A program made the position numbers and the translations under genes. The notes beneath the pieces were generated by a model that did no database searches, had not been told where the DNA came from, and saw nothing but the letters and a program-made list of their open reading frames with translations. This document shows positions 42,385 to 51,896 of a stretch of 64,000 nt of DNA, one piece after another. The stretch comes from Alkalihalophilus pseudofirmus OF4 (GTDB lineage: Bacteria; Bacillota; Bacilli; Bacillales; Bacillaceae_D), in assembly GCF_000005825.2 (NCBI RefSeq), contig NC_013791.2, positions 1,426,001-1,490,000 of the forward strand, read 5' to 3'. Positions within the stretch are counted from its first letter, which is position 1. Every line of letters starts with the position of its first letter.

Positions 42385-43431
42385 ATGAAGAGTCATCAGT
42401 TCTACTCAAGATTTACTCTTGCTCTTTTAACCGTATGTGCAGCGCTTTTAGTGGCTACAAGCACACCAACACATGCATTTACAGATCAAGTCATTCAGCA
42501 AGGGGCAACGGGGGATGATGTCGTTGAACTACAGTCGCGTCTTCAGTACATTGGTTTTTATAATGGGAAAATTGATGGTGTATATGGCTGGGGTACGTAT
42601 TGGGCTGTTAGAAACTATCAATATGAATTCGGGCTGGATATTGACGGTCTTGTAGGGCCAGAGATGAAAGAAATGTTAGCGAAATCAACAGAGTATAATG
42701 AGCAATTTGTTAAGCGGGCATTAAATGAAGGACGAAAATTTACTCATTACGGCGGCACGCCTAAAAAGATTCAAAAAGGTCCAAAAGGAAGCCGTGACAA
42801 ACAAATGAGAAAAGGAAGAGGCGGCGAGGCACCAGCACCAGGCGGCGGTCAGACGGGCGAGGCACCAGCACCAGCACCAGGCGGCGGTCAGACGGGCGAG
42901 GCACCAGCACCAGCACCAGGCGGCGGTCAAACGGGCGAGACACCAGCACCAGCACCTGGTGAAGCGGCACCGGCTCCTGAAACACCTGAACAAGCACCTG
43001 TTCCTGAGGAAGAAACACCAGAAGATCAAAACAACGATGCAGATATTGAAAAAGCAACAAATGTACCGCCGGGTTATTCTGACAACGATTTGCAGCTAAT
43101 GGCTCAAGCTGTTTACGGGGAAGCACGCGGGGAGCCTTATGTAGGGCAGGTAGCAGTTGCTGCTGTTATTATTAACCGAATTAATAGCCCTACATTTCCT
43201 AATACTGTTTCAGGAGTAATCTTTGAACCGCGTGCCTTTACAGCGGTAGCTGATGGTCAAATATGGATGACACCTGATGATACAGCAAGGCGCGCTGTTC
43301 TAGACGCGTTAAATGGGCAAGATCCTTCAGGTAATGCAATGTATTATTTCAATCCAGATACAGCTACATCAGGCTGGATTTGGTCTAGACCACAAATTAA
43401 AAAGATTGGGAAACATATCTTCTGTCATTAA
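42385..43431 (+). CDS. sleB: spore cortex-lytic enzyme SleB
   Basis: 348 residues: signal peptide to about residue 31 (TSTPTHA), a peptidoglycan-binding domain (about 38-92, GDDVVELQSRLQYIGFY), a long Pro/Ala/Gly linker (about 130-220), and a SleB-type hydrolase domain (about 228-348; catalytic glutamate in QAVYGEARGEP, then VAAVIINR). The enzyme is placed in the spore during formation and degrades muramic-delta-lactam cortex at germination. The linker has tandem 13-residue repeats (separate entry). YpeB, needed for SleB stability, is the next gene. A GTATAA-N18-CAATACGA upstream could be a poor sigma-G promoter. Confidence 0.94.
   Translation: MKSHQFYSRFTLALLTVCAALLVATSTPTHAFTDQVIQQGATGDDVVELQSRLQYIGFYNGKIDGVYGWGTYWAVRNYQYEFGLDIDGLVGPEMKEMLAKSTEYNEQFVKRALNEGRKFTHYGGTPKKIQKGPKGSRDKQMRKGRGGEAPAPGGGQTGEAPAPAPGGGQTGEAPAPAPGGGQTGETPAPAPGEAAPAPETPEQAPVPEEETPEDQNNDADIEKATNVPPGYSDNDLQLMAQAVYGEARGEPYVGQVAVAAVIINRINSPTFPNTVSGVIFEPRAFTAVADGQIWMTPDDTARRAVLDALNGQDPSGNAMYYFNPDTATSGWIWSRPQIKKIGKHIFCH
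42823..42960 (+). repeat. in-frame tandem repeat in the SleB linker
   Basis: A 33-base copy (42823-42855), two 39-base copies (42856-42894, 42895-42933) and a diverged fourth encode GEAPAPGGGQT, GEAPAPAPGGGQT twice, and GETPAPAPGEAAPAP. Copies two and three are nearly identical at DNA level, so copy number may vary between strains. Confidence 0.92.
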
Positions 43432-43449
43432 TCATTGGAGGTGAAAAAA

Positions 43450-44808
43450 ATGATACGTAATATAATTATTGGGTTGCTTGCAGTCGCAGTGATTGCATTA
43501 GGGTACTGGGGTTTTCAAGAACAGGAACAAAAACAGGTGCTCTCTATTAATGCTGAAAATAACTATCAGCGTGCCTTCCATGATCTCACGTTTCATTTAG
43601 ATCAAATTGAAGATGAGCTTGGAGCGACACTTGCAATGAACACACGTCGTCAGTTAACTCCTGCCCTTGCAGAGGTGTGGCGTATAACAAGCTTAGCTCA
43701 AGCCGAACTAGGCCAGCTTCCATTAAACTCCCTGCAGCTTGGAAAAACGGAAGAGTTCCTTTATAAAATTGGAAAGTTTTCTTATCAAACCTCTATTAGA
43801 GATCTTGATAAAGAGCCTTTAACAGATAAAGAATATGAGACGCTTAATAAGTTGTACGACCACTCTCATGAAATTAGAGAAGAAATGCGTGAAGCGCAAG
43901 CCTACGTCTTAAAAAACGGTCAAAGATGGCTAGATATTGATAAAGAGCTTCAAGCGGCTACAACTGAGGAACCATCTGATAACCTTGTTGTAAATAATTT
44001 TGAAGTAATGAATAAAAACATTGAGGGTTACAGTGAAGTTGAATGGGGCGCCGGGTTAACTTCTATTGAAGATTTAAATGGTGAGTTAAAGCGTGCATTA
44101 TCTGGAAAGAAAAAAGTGTCTAAAGAAGAAGCCCAAGATATCGCGCGTAAGTATTTAGATCTAAGTGACCGTGCTGCTGTCCATGTAGCGGATACTGGTA
44201 AAGGGTTGGTATATCCGGCTTATAGTTTAGTGATTGATGACCCTGATCATGAAACAAATTATTATATGGATATGAGTGTTGAAGGCGGGCATCCTATTTG
44301 GTTTTTACAGGAACGCCAAATAGCCGAACCGAAAATCAGCTTAAATGATGCTTCAAATAAGGCACAAGAGTTCTTAAATGAAAATGACATGGAGAATATG
44401 CAGTTGATTGACAGCAAGCAATATGATTCTATTGGGATGTTTGAATTTGTCTACCTTGATAATAATGTACGGGTTTATACAGATGCAGTTATGACTGAAG
44501 TGGCGTTAGATGATGGAAGCATTATCAGTTATGAAGCGAAGGACTATTTAATCAATCACAAAGAGCGTGACATTAAAGAGCCTAAACTTACGCTAGAAGA
44601 AGCTGAAACAAGTGTGAATCCTAATGTTTCAGTCATGGAAGATCACCTTGCTATTATTGAAAATGACTTAGGTGATGAAGTATTATGCTATGAATTCATT
44701 GGAACGATTAAAGACGATACGTATCGAATCTTTATCAATGCTGATGACGGGGAAGAAGAAAAAGTAGACAGATTAGAGCGTGCTGAGCGTGTGTATGATT
44801 TCTCTTAA
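43450..44808 (+). CDS. ypeB: germination protein YpeB
   Basis: 452 residues. An N-terminal helix (about 3-20, IIIGLLAVAVIALGYWGF) acts as uncleaved anchor or signal, then a helical region (about 35-170) and C-terminal PepSY-like repeats (KVSKEEAQDIARKYLDL, ISLNDASNKAQEFL, LTLEEAE). YpeB and SleB stabilise each other in spores. Start ATG 43450 follows GGAGGTGA with ideal spacing; an in-frame TTG 15 bases earlier overlaps that site. Same operon as sleB. Confidence 0.93.
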   Translation: MIRNIIIGLLAVAVIALGYWGFQEQEQKQVLSINAENNYQRAFHDLTFHLDQIEDELGATLAMNTRRQLTPALAEVWRITSLAQAELGQLPLNSLQLGKTEEFLYKIGKFSYQTSIRDLDKEPLTDKEYETLNKLYDHSHEIREEMREAQAYVLKNGQRWLDIDKELQAATTEEPSDNLVVNNFEVMNKNIEGYSEVEWGAGLTSIEDLNGELKRALSGKKKVSKEEAQDIARKYLDLSDRAAVHVADTGKGLVYPAYSLVIDDPDHETNYYMDMSVEGGHPIWFLQERQIAEPKISLNDASNKAQEFLNENDMENMQLIDSKQYDSIGMFEFVYLDNNVRVYTDAVMTEVALDDGSIISYEAKDYLINHKERDIKEPKLTLEEAETSVNPNVSVMEDHLAIIENDLGDEVLCYEFIGTIKDDTYRIFINADDGEEEKVDRLERAERVYDFS

Positions 44809-44831
44809 TTAAATATCATCTAATTTATTAA

Positions 44832-44866
44832 AAAGAAGAAGCGGCAAATGCTTCTTCTTTTTTTTA
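44832..44866 (+). terminator. intrinsic terminator of sleB-ypeB
   Basis: AAAGAAGAAGC (44832-44842) pairs with GCTTCTTCTTT (44850-44860), followed by T5. Confidence 0.9.
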
Positions 44867-44930
44867 TTCCGTGAGATAATGAGTAAAAAGATATAGGACT
44901 GTCAGGTCATGGTGTCAGAGGAGGGTTTTG

Positions 44931-45599
44931 ATGATTGAGATCGGAACAACGATTCAATTAGAAACGATAGAGGACTCAAAAGATAAGGAGAGCAAGAAGA
45001 TGCGCTGCCGCTTAGTTGATAAAAGCAAAGGCTTGTGTATTATTGATTATCCTATAGATCAAAAAACAGAAAAACCCAGCTTCTTAATAGATGGGACAAA
45101 GTTAAAGGCTTCTTTTATAACAGAAGCAAATGTGGTGTATGAATTTAATACTGAGGTAATAGGTCGTGAAAAACGGAATATTCCTGTTTTATTTTTAATG
45201 GATCCAGGTAAAGACAAGTATTACCGTATTCAAAGAAGGAACTATGTAAGGGTTGAAGCGGCGAATGATGTAGCCGTTCATTCTATTGATGATGCGTTTA
45301 AGCCATTTACTTCAGTAACTGTTGACATTAGCGGGGGAGGATGTGCTGTATTACTGCCTGATGAAGTCGTTCTTTCAGTGGATACTCAAGTAGATATTAC
45401 AATCGTTCTTCCTATGCAAAAAAGCGAAAATCAGTATGTACGAGCACGTTGCAGGGTCGTACGGAGTTACAAGCCTAGACCTGAGGCCAAAACTCGTGCT
45501 TCGTTGCAGTTTATTGACGTTAACCAAAAGGATCAGGATCAAATTGTTAGGTATTGTTTTGAACGACAAGTTGTCCTTAGACGCAAGAACCGCGACTAG
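44931..45599 (+). CDS. ypfA: PilZ-domain c-di-GMP receptor YpfA (MotI/DgrA type)
   Basis: 222 residues: an N-terminal YcgR-like domain (about 1-90) and a C-terminal PilZ domain with the c-di-GMP motifs RIQRRNYVR (RxxxR, about 98-106) and DISGGGC (DxSxxG, about 134-140). In B. subtilis YpfA/MotI binds MotA when loaded with c-di-GMP and stops flagellar rotation; the same role is likely here. ATG 44931 follows GAGGAGGG. Confidence 0.92.
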   Translation: MIEIGTTIQLETIEDSKDKESKKMRCRLVDKSKGLCIIDYPIDQKTEKPSFLIDGTKLKASFITEANVVYEFNTEVIGREKRNIPVLFLMDPGKDKYYRIQRRNYVRVEAANDVAVHSIDDAFKPFTSVTVDISGGGCAVLLPDEVVLSVDTQVDITIVLPMQKSENQYVRARCRVVRSYKPRPEAKTRASLQFIDVNQKDQDQIVRYCFERQVVLRRKNRD

Positions 45600-45786
45600 C
45601 ATGCAGAGACTAAATCACTAGCAAAAATATGCCGGCCTCAATTTGTCAATAATTCGAGCAAGCTAGTATTAGACCGAGATATACGAGTGTGATATGATGA
45701 AGGTATCTGAAAATTTACCGTTGAATAAAATGGAATAGCCGTTCTGTGCTAGCTGTTTTGGGAAGATTGTATGAGGTGTGGAATAG

Positions 45787-46461
45787 ATGAATAATTTAAT
45801 GAATATTGCTATTGACGGCCCTGCAGGAGCAGGTAAGAGTACGGTTGCGAAGCTAGTAGCTGAAAGACTCTCTTACTTATATATTGATACAGGTGCCATG
45901 TATCGAGCATTAACTTATGCAGCACTTGAAAAAAATGTTAACCTAGAAGATGAGGATGCTCTCGATCAATTACTTGAAGGAATCGATATTGATTTAAAGC
46001 ATACAAAAAACGGGGTTCTCGTTTACGTAAATAAGGCAGATGTAACAGAATTAATTAGGACCGATGATGTGAATAAACACGTCTCTTTAGTGGCAAGTCA
46101 TCCGTCTGTTCGAATTGAAATGGTGGAAAGACAGCGTACTCTCGCAAAAGGTACAGATGCGGTGTTAGATGGAAGGGATATAGGAACATACGTCCTTCCT
46201 GATGCGGAGTTAAAAGTATTCTTGACTGCTTCAGTAGAAGAGCGTGCAAGAAGAAGGCATGAAGAACAAGTGAAAAAAGGACTCCCATCTAATCTTGAAG
46301 AGCTAAAAAAAGATATAGCCAGACGAGACGAATTAGATTCAACTAGAGAATTTGCTCCATTAAAAAAAGCAAATGATGCGGTTGAAATTGATTCGACCTC
46401 TATGTCGATTGAAGAAGTTGCGGCCTCCATTATCAATTTAGCGAAGGAGCGTGCTTCTTAA
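45787..46461 (+). CDS. cmk: cytidylate kinase Cmk
   Basis: Phosphorylates CMP and dCMP. 224 residues; P-loop GPAGAGKST (11-19), IDTGAMYRA (about 36), substrate residues in DGRDIGTYVLPDA (about 129) and the LID ERARRRHEEQ. Start ATG 45787 follows GAGGTG. The acyltransferase gene begins immediately after its stop. Confidence 0.96.
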   Translation: MNNLMNIAIDGPAGAGKSTVAKLVAERLSYLYIDTGAMYRALTYAALEKNVNLEDEDALDQLLEGIDIDLKHTKNGVLVYVNKADVTELIRTDDVNKHVSLVASHPSVRIEMVERQRTLAKGTDAVLDGRDIGTYVLPDAELKVFLTASVEERARRRHEEQVKKGLPSNLEELKKDIARRDELDSTREFAPLKKANDAVEIDSTSMSIEEVAASIINLAKERAS

Positions 46462-47067
46462 ATGGGTTTATATCAAATTGGTCAGCGTATTTGTAGAATG
46501 TACCTTTCAAGTAAGTACAAAGTTGAAGTGATTGGTGCCGAAAATCTTCCTGCTGATGGTGGTGTGCTGCTTTGCTGCAATCATATAAGTAATCTAGATC
46601 CACCTCTATTAGGCGCGTATATTAGTCGTCCTATCCGTTATATGGCCAAACAAGAGTTATTTGAAAAACCCATTTTAAAGTCGCTTCTGCCAAAACTCGG
46701 CGCCTTCCCTGTTAGGAGAGGAATGAGTGATAAGCAAGCCCTGCGTAAAGGGATGGATTTTCTCAAGCAAGGCGAAATGCTTGGCTTATTTCCTGAAGGA
46801 ACGAGGAGCAAGGATGGCAAACTTGGGAAGGGCCTTGCAGGTGCCGGGTTCTTTGCTCTTAGAACGAATGCGGCAGTTGTCCCTTGTGCCATTGTAGGAC
46901 CTTACAAAAAAGGACAGCCATTAAAATTAATTTATGGAAAGCCGATGGATTTTGAACAAATTCGGTTAGAGAAGCGTTCTGCTGATGATGCGACAGCGAT
47001 CATTATGGATGAAATTGGTCAGCTTATTGAGCTGCATTCTAAGGAAGTTAAGTCTACTCTTACGTAG
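46462..47067 (+). CDS. plsC: 1-acyl-sn-glycerol-3-phosphate acyltransferase (PlsC family)
   Basis: 201 residues. Acyltransferase motif I NHISNLDP (N40-P47, catalytic H41 and D46), motif III FPEGTRSKDGKL (about 112) and PCAIVGPYKKG. Acylates lysophosphatidate to phosphatidate in phospholipid synthesis. Start ATG 46462 abuts the cmk stop; AAGGAGCG within cmk is slightly far (13 bases). PlsY is encoded further on in this window, so two steps of phosphatidate synthesis are present. Confidence 0.9.
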   Translation: MGLYQIGQRICRMYLSSKYKVEVIGAENLPADGGVLLCCNHISNLDPPLLGAYISRPIRYMAKQELFEKPILKSLLPKLGAFPVRRGMSDKQALRKGMDFLKQGEMLGLFPEGTRSKDGKLGKGLAGAGFFALRTNAAVVPCAIVGPYKKGQPLKLIYGKPMDFEQIRLEKRSADDATAIIMDEIGQLIELHSKEVKSTLT

Positions 47068-47154
47068 TTAAATACTTTCTCGCTATATGTGAGAGTTCAA
47101 TTTATATAATACGTATACATACCGCTTTAGCGGAGATTGAAGGAGGCAAAAGTC

Positions 47155-48312
47155 ATGGGTGAAGAAATGAACAATGAACAACTAGCAGAAATGAAGTCAT
47201 TAGCTGTAGGGGATGTTGTTACTGGAAAGGTAACAAAAGTGGAAGACAAACAAGCATTGGTTGATGTTGGTTTTAAAGTGGAAGGCATTGTACCAATCAG
47301 CGAGCTTTCTAGTTTGCATGTCGAAAAAGTAAGTGATGTTCTTTCTGTAGATGATGAATTGAAAATGAAAATTCTTAAACTAGAAGACGATGAGCTGATT
47401 CTTTCAAAGCGTGCTGTACAAGCTGAAAAAGCATGGGATCAATTACGTAAGCAACAAGAAAAAGGCGAAATTATTACTGCTGAAGTAGCTGAGGTAGTAA
47501 AAGGCGGTTTAGTGGTAGATGTAGGCGTAAGAGGTTTCATTCCGGCTTCTTTAGTTGAACGTCATTTTGTAGAAGATTTTTCGGATTATAAAGGGCGCGA
47601 ACTTCGTCTGAAAGTAGAAGAGCTGGATCAAGAAAATAATAAACTAATCTTATCGCAGCGGGCCGTACTAGATGCAGAGCTTGAAGAAAAGAAGAAAAAT
47701 GTCCTTCAATCACTTAAATCGGGAGATACAGTTGAAGGAACTGTACAGCGTCTGACAAACTTTGGTGCATTTGTAGATGTGGGCGGAGTAGATGGACTTG
47801 TGCATATTTCTCAGCTTGCGCACCACCGTGTTGAAACGCCTTCTGATATTGTAAATGAAGGGGATAAGGTTAAGGTGAAAGTCTTATCTGTTGACCCAGA
47901 CAGCGAGCGTGTATCACTGTCTATTAAAGATACACAGCCTGGACCGTGGGAAGAAGTAGCGGGGCAAATTTCAACTGGTGATGTCATTGAAGGAACAGTA
48001 AGACGTTTAGTGTCATTTGGTGCATTTGTTGAAGTAGCACCAGGAGTCGAAGGTCTGGTCCACATTTCTCAAATCGCCAACCGCCATATCGGCACACCGT
48101 CAGAAGTTTTAACTGAAGGTGAAAAGGTTGAAGTGAAAGTGTTAGATGTAAATCTTGATGATAAGCGTATTTCTTTAAGCATTCGTGAGCTTTTAAAAGA
48201 CGATACGAATGATGGAGATTATGCCGCGTATGAGGCGAATAAAGAAGAAGAACCAAGCGGGTTTTCTCTTGGCGACATGATAGGAGATCAATTGAAAAAA
48301 TACAAATCTTAA
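47155..48312 (+). CDS. ypfD: S1-domain RNA-binding protein YpfD (RpsA-like)
   Basis: 385 residues with four S1 repeats (about 15-85, 100-168, 185-254, 272-341); hallmarks include VVTGKVTKVEDKQALVDVG, GTVQRLTNFGAFVDVGG and GTVRRLVSFGAFVEV. Proteobacterial S1 has six; the four-repeat form is usual in bacilli, where it is not essential for translation. Start ATG 47155 follows AAGGAGG; the TTG 18 bases earlier overlaps that site. Acidic C-terminal tail. Confidence 0.93.
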   Translation: MGEEMNNEQLAEMKSLAVGDVVTGKVTKVEDKQALVDVGFKVEGIVPISELSSLHVEKVSDVLSVDDELKMKILKLEDDELILSKRAVQAEKAWDQLRKQQEKGEIITAEVAEVVKGGLVVDVGVRGFIPASLVERHFVEDFSDYKGRELRLKVEELDQENNKLILSQRAVLDAELEEKKKNVLQSLKSGDTVEGTVQRLTNFGAFVDVGGVDGLVHISQLAHHRVETPSDIVNEGDKVKVKVLSVDPDSERVSLSIKDTQPGPWEEVAGQISTGDVIEGTVRRLVSFGAFVEVAPGVEGLVHISQIANRHIGTPSEVLTEGEKVEVKVLDVNLDDKRISLSIRELLKDDTNDGDYAAYEANKEEEPSGFSLGDMIGDQLKKYKS

Positions 48313-48329
48313 TTGATTAGGTGATGTAC

Positions 48330-49379
48330 ATGAGTCGTGCAAAAAGAAAATTAGATCATATCGAACATGCTCTTTCTTCGGGGCAAGAGCGCACTCATGG
48401 CTTTGAACACATTCGTTTTGTCCACAATAGTATTCCTGATGCTTTTGTTGATGAAGTGGATTATTCCTCTGAAATCGGCGGACTTTCATTAAGTTCGCCG
48501 ATTTTTATCAATGCCATGACCGGCGGCGGCGGCGAGCGGACGAAAATGATTAACCAGCAATTAGCCGAAGTCGCCTCTGAATGCGGAATTGGAATAGCTG
48601 TAGGGTCGCAAATGGCAGCCATACGAGATCCGGAAGAGAGAAAAAGCTATGAAATTGTCAGGCAGACCCATCCAAATGGAGTCGTATTCGCTAATTTAGG
48701 AAGTGAAGCAACGGCAGACCAAGCCAAAAGGGCTGTCGACATGCTTCAGGCTTCTGCTCTGCAAATTCATCTTAACGTAATTCAAGAACTTGTGATGCCA
48801 GAAGGAGACAGAGATTTTAGACATACGCTGACTCGTATTGAAAAAATCAAAGATGCGATTGATGTCCCGTTAATCATTAAAGAAGTAGGATACGGTATGA
48901 GCAGGGAGACGGCTGAAACATTAGCATCTATCGGAGTTCAAATGATTGATGTCGGCGGGTTCGGCGGAACGAATTTCTCTCGAATTGAAAATGCAAGAAG
49001 AGAACGTAAGCTAAGCTATTTTGATGATTGGGGCATAAATACAACCAGTTCTATTATAGAAGTGACAGAAGCTGCTAAGGGGATATCAGTAATTTCATCG
49101 GGAGGTCTTCAGTCTGCATTAGATGTAGTTAAATCGATTGCGCTAGGAGCCGATGCGACAGGCTTTGCAGGCTACTTCCTAAAAATATTAATGGAAGAAG
49201 GCCAAAATGCCCTTATCGAAGAGATCAATTTTATTCATAAAGATATTAAAATGTTGATGACTGCATTAGGCGCATCTTCACTTAGTGAGCTGAAAGAAGT
49301 CCCTTTAGTCATAGGCGGGAGCACAAAAGAATGGTGTGAGCAGCGGGGGATTCCCCTAGATCGATATCTTAAACGCTAA
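48330..49379 (+). CDS. fni: type 2 isopentenyl-diphosphate delta-isomerase Fni
   Basis: FMN- and NADPH-dependent isomerisation of IPP to DMAPP. 349 residues from ATG 48330 (AGGTGATG upstream). Motifs: [14 protein letters not shown] (about 50), [44 protein letters not shown] and [10 protein letters not shown], as in B. subtilis Fni. It feeds prenyl synthesis, including the heptaprenyl chain of menaquinone encoded at 57-62 kb. Eighteen bases after ypfD. Confidence 0.95.
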   Translation: MSRAKRKLDHIEHALSSGQERTHGFEHIRFVHNSIPDAFVDEVDYSSEIGGLSLSSPIFINAMTGGGGERTKMINQQLAEVASECGIGIAVGSQMAAIRDPEERKSYEIVRQTHPNGVVFANLGSEATADQAKRAVDMLQASALQIHLNVIQELVMPEGDRDFRHTLTRIEKIKDAIDVPLIIKEVGYGMSRETAETLASIGVQMIDVGGFGGTNFSRIENARRERKLSYFDDWGINTTSSIIEVTEAAKGISVISSGGLQSALDVVKSIALGADATGFAGYFLKILMEEGQNALIEEINFIHKDIKMLMTALGASSLSELKEVPLVIGGSTKEWCEQRGIPLDRYLKR

Positions 49380-49380
49380 A

Positions 49381-49418
49381 AGGTTGAATGAGGAGAAAAC
49401 CCTTATTCAACCTTTTTT
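49381..49418. terminator. bidirectional terminator between fni and ypzI
   Basis: AGGTTGAAT (49381-49389) pairs with ATTCAACCT (49405-49413), followed by TTTTT on the plus strand; the inner GAGG/CCTT may extend the stem. Confidence 0.85.
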
Positions 49419-49421
49419 GTC

Positions 49422-49556
49422 TTATGGCCGTTGATTTTCTCTAGCTTCTTCAGGGCTCTGGAGCTTGCTTGCTCCTTTATTGGATAAACTTTGATCACGA
49501 TCTGATTCGACACGGTGAGAAGCTTTTAATTTGCGCTCTTGGCGATCACGTCCCAT
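49422..49556 (-). CDS. ypzI: YpzI-like 44-residue protein
   Basis: A very small hydrophilic, charged protein (MGRDRQERKLKASHRVESDR, then DQSLSNKGASKL and SPEEARENQRP). This start and the VESDRDQS block are what I recall of YpzI of B. subtilis. Minus-strand start ATG 49556 has GGGAGGGGAG upstream. Convergent with fni. Function unknown. Confidence 0.8.
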   Translation of the reverse strand: MGRDRQERKLKASHRVESDRDQSLSNKGASKLQSPEEARENQRP

Positions 49557-49682
49557 ATACTCCCCTCCCTTCATATTGCAATTTTTAGTATGTCCACTTT
49601 CGTTTGTTTCATGTAGAACCTATTTCTTTTCACGTTTAGCTTTTGTTGGATTGTCGATACTAAAGCAAGGGAGGTGGGTTTA

Positions 49683-50312
49683 ATGGAAGGTGTATATTTT
49701 TATTGGATAGGTTGGATCTATATTTGTATTGTCACATTTTTTTGGAATAAAACGTCTTTAAGAACGGCTTCTGCTATATTTTTATTTATTACATTAATAG
49801 TAAGTCCAATTTATATCCCAGTATTTTCAAGTGAGGTCAGTTTAGGCTTTTTATTTTTAATCGGTGTTTCTTATGGTTTTATTTCTCAAGTGAAAGTCAT
49901 GAGATTGTTGCATATAGTGATTGCCGTACTAGCTGTAGCCGCGGCTTATGCCACGTTTCAATTAGTAGCCATTTACGATCCGGTTGTTCATTTAATTGAT
50001 GGGAGGCTTATGTCAATGGCCATCGTGGTTTGTCTGTCTTGTATGCTGGCTGGGAAATGGAGCTTGAGAATACTCATTGCGGTAGTAGGGTTGCTGCACG
50101 GGGAACTTTTATATGGACTGGCTGCGATTAAGACGTTTACTTCCCATGCATTTGGCTCTTTTTATGTTTTAGATGTGCTGGCGCTCTCAACTGTTGTCAT
50201 CGGGGGAGGATGGTTATTGCATATGCTTTCTGAAAATGTAGGTGAATGGATTAAGCAGCGAAAACAACAACCAATTCGGAATATGATTGCGCAAGAAGAT
50301 CGCATTGAATAA
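49683..50312 (+). CDS. yphA: membrane protein YphA
   Basis: 209 residues, about six membrane helices, start ATG 49683 following AAGGGAGGTG. Place between fni and der matches yphA of B. subtilis. The C-terminal cytoplasmic tail is basic and then acidic (WIKQRKQQPIRNMIAQ). No functional motif. Confidence 0.78.
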   Translation: MEGVYFYWIGWIYICIVTFFWNKTSLRTASAIFLFITLIVSPIYIPVFSSEVSLGFLFLIGVSYGFISQVKVMRLLHIVIAVLAVAAAYATFQLVAIYDPVVHLIDGRLMSMAIVVCLSCMLAGKWSLRILIAVVGLLHGELLYGLAAIKTFTSHAFGSFYVLDVLALSTVVIGGGWLLHMLSENVGEWIKQRKQQPIRNMIAQEDRIE

Positions 50313-50382
50313 TAAATCGTTGTGATTTATTTCGTTATTAATATAATCAAAAAATGAAAATAGCGAGCAAAAAGGTTGATTG

Positions 50383-50416
50383 AAACGATTGTTTTGAACG
50401 ATTGTTTTCAACCAAG
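50383..50416 (+). repeat. short direct repeat with inverted ends upstream of der
   Basis: AACGATTGTTTTG occurs twice in tandem, with GGTTGA and TCAACC outside it. It may be a weak hairpin or a remnant. Low significance. Confidence 0.4.
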
Positions 50417-50419
50417 GTC

Positions 50420-50448
50420 TCGACAATCTCATTGAGGTTTAGTAGAAT
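50420..50448 (+). promoter_or_regulatory. probable sigma-A promoter of der-plsY-gpsA
   Basis: TCGACA (50420-50425) and TAGAAT (50443-50448), 17 bases apart, about 97 bases before the der start. Confidence 0.55.
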
Positions 50449-50544
50449 GAACAGGTTACAGGCGGAGTCTATCTCCATCAATTAATCATTTTAACTAATA
50501 CAAAAAAACGATGTATTTTACATAAGAAAGGTCGGGGGACAATT

Positions 50545-51858
50545 ATGACGAAACCAGTCGTTGCCATAGTAGGGCGTCCTAATGTTGGAAAATCAACCAT
50601 TTTTAACAGAATAGTAGGAGAAAGAGTAGCCATTGTCGAAGATATGCCAGGAGTAACTCGTGACCGCTTGTACAGTCACGGTGAATGGTTAGATCGTGAA
50701 TTTAATCTGATTGATACAGGCGGGATTGAGCTTGCGGATGAACCATTATTGAATCAAATGCGCGAACAGGCAGAGCTTGCGATTGAAGAAGCAGATGTCA
50801 TTGTTTTCATCGTAAATGGACGAGAAGGAATTACGAGTGCAGACCAAGAAGTCGCGAAGATCTTATTTAGATCTAAAAAGCCGGTTGTTTTAGGGGTTAA
50901 TAAAGTAGATAACCCTGATATGCATGATTTATTATATGAGTTTTATTCTCTTGGTATCGGTAATCCGTTCCCTATTTCAGGGTCGCACGGTTTAGGGCTT
51001 GGTGATCTTCTCGATGAGGTATTAAAGCACTTCCCTGAAAAAGTAGAAGATGATTATGATCCTGATACGATTCGTATCTCACTTATCGGACGTCCCAATG
51101 TCGGTAAATCCTCGTTAGTAAATGCGATGCTCGGTGAGGAACGAGTGATAGTCAGTAATATTCCTGGTACCACAAGAGATGCTATTGATACATCTTTCAC
51201 AAGAGATGGTCAAGATTACGTCTTAATTGATACTGCAGGGATGCGTAAACGTGGAAAGGTATATGAGAGTACAGAGAAATACAGCGTGCTGCGCTCATTA
51301 AAAGCCATTGAGCGTTCTAACGTCGTTTTAGTTGTTATTAATGCTGAAGAAGGCATTATTGAACAAGATAAAAAAATTGCAGGCTATGCACATGAGGCAG
51401 GACGAGCTGTAATTATCGTAGTCAATAAGTGGGATGCGATTGAGCGCGATGATAAAACAATGCAGAAATTTGAACAGAAAATTCGAGATGAATTTTTATT
51501 CTTATCTTATGCACCAATTTTATTTACATCAGCTAAAACAAAACAGCGCCTGCAACATGTGCTGCCTATGGTAAAGAAAGTTTCTCAAAATCATAACTTG
51601 CGTGTACCGACGAATGTTTTAAATGACTTAATTATGGATGCTGTAGCAATGAATCCTACTCCAACTGACAAAGGAAAGAGACTTCGTATTAATTATGTGA
51701 CTCAAGTTGCAGTAGAGCCGCCAACTTTTGTTTTCTTTGTCAATGAGCCAGAGCTTCTTCACTTTTCTTATGAACGTTTCTTAGAAAATCGTCTGCGTGC
51801 GACATTTGAATTCGAGGGAACACCTATTAAAATTATTGCTAGAAAGAAAAATGACTAA
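50545..51858 (+). CDS. der: ribosome-assembly GTPase Der (EngA)
   Basis: 437 residues with two consecutive GTPase domains: GRPNVGKST (9-17), DTGGIE and NKVD, then GRPNVGKSS (about 183), DTAGMRKRG and NKWDAIE; a KH-like C-terminal domain follows (about 350-437). Needed for 50S ribosomal subunit assembly. Start ATG 50545 follows AAAGGTCGGGGG. Confidence 0.97.
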   Translation: MTKPVVAIVGRPNVGKSTIFNRIVGERVAIVEDMPGVTRDRLYSHGEWLDREFNLIDTGGIELADEPLLNQMREQAELAIEEADVIVFIVNGREGITSADQEVAKILFRSKKPVVLGVNKVDNPDMHDLLYEFYSLGIGNPFPISGSHGLGLGDLLDEVLKHFPEKVEDDYDPDTIRISLIGRPNVGKSSLVNAMLGEERVIVSNIPGTTRDAIDTSFTRDGQDYVLIDTAGMRKRGKVYESTEKYSVLRSLKAIERSNVVLVVINAEEGIIEQDKKIAGYAHEAGRAVIIVVNKWDAIERDDKTMQKFEQKIRDEFLFLSYAPILFTSAKTKQRLQHVLPMVKKVSQNHNLRVPTNVLNDLIMDAVAMNPTPTDKGKRLRINYVTQVAVEPPTFVFFVNEPELLHFSYERFLENRLRATFEFEGTPIKIIARKKND

Positions 51859-51896
51859 CTGGAAATGACTTATCATAGTTAGAACTGGGGGAGACT

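Noticed and set aside
42721-43126. Two overlapping minus-strand frames (102 and 121 residues) opposite the sleB linker
   Set aside because: They arise from the tandem GC-rich repeat, give low-complexity Cys/Trp/Arg- or Leu/Val-rich sequence and have no ribosome binding site.
50383-50416. A terminator or operator at the tandem AACGATTGTTTTG repeat
   Set aside because: The only pairing arms are six bases with a loop near 27, no T-run follows, and no symmetric operator is apparent.
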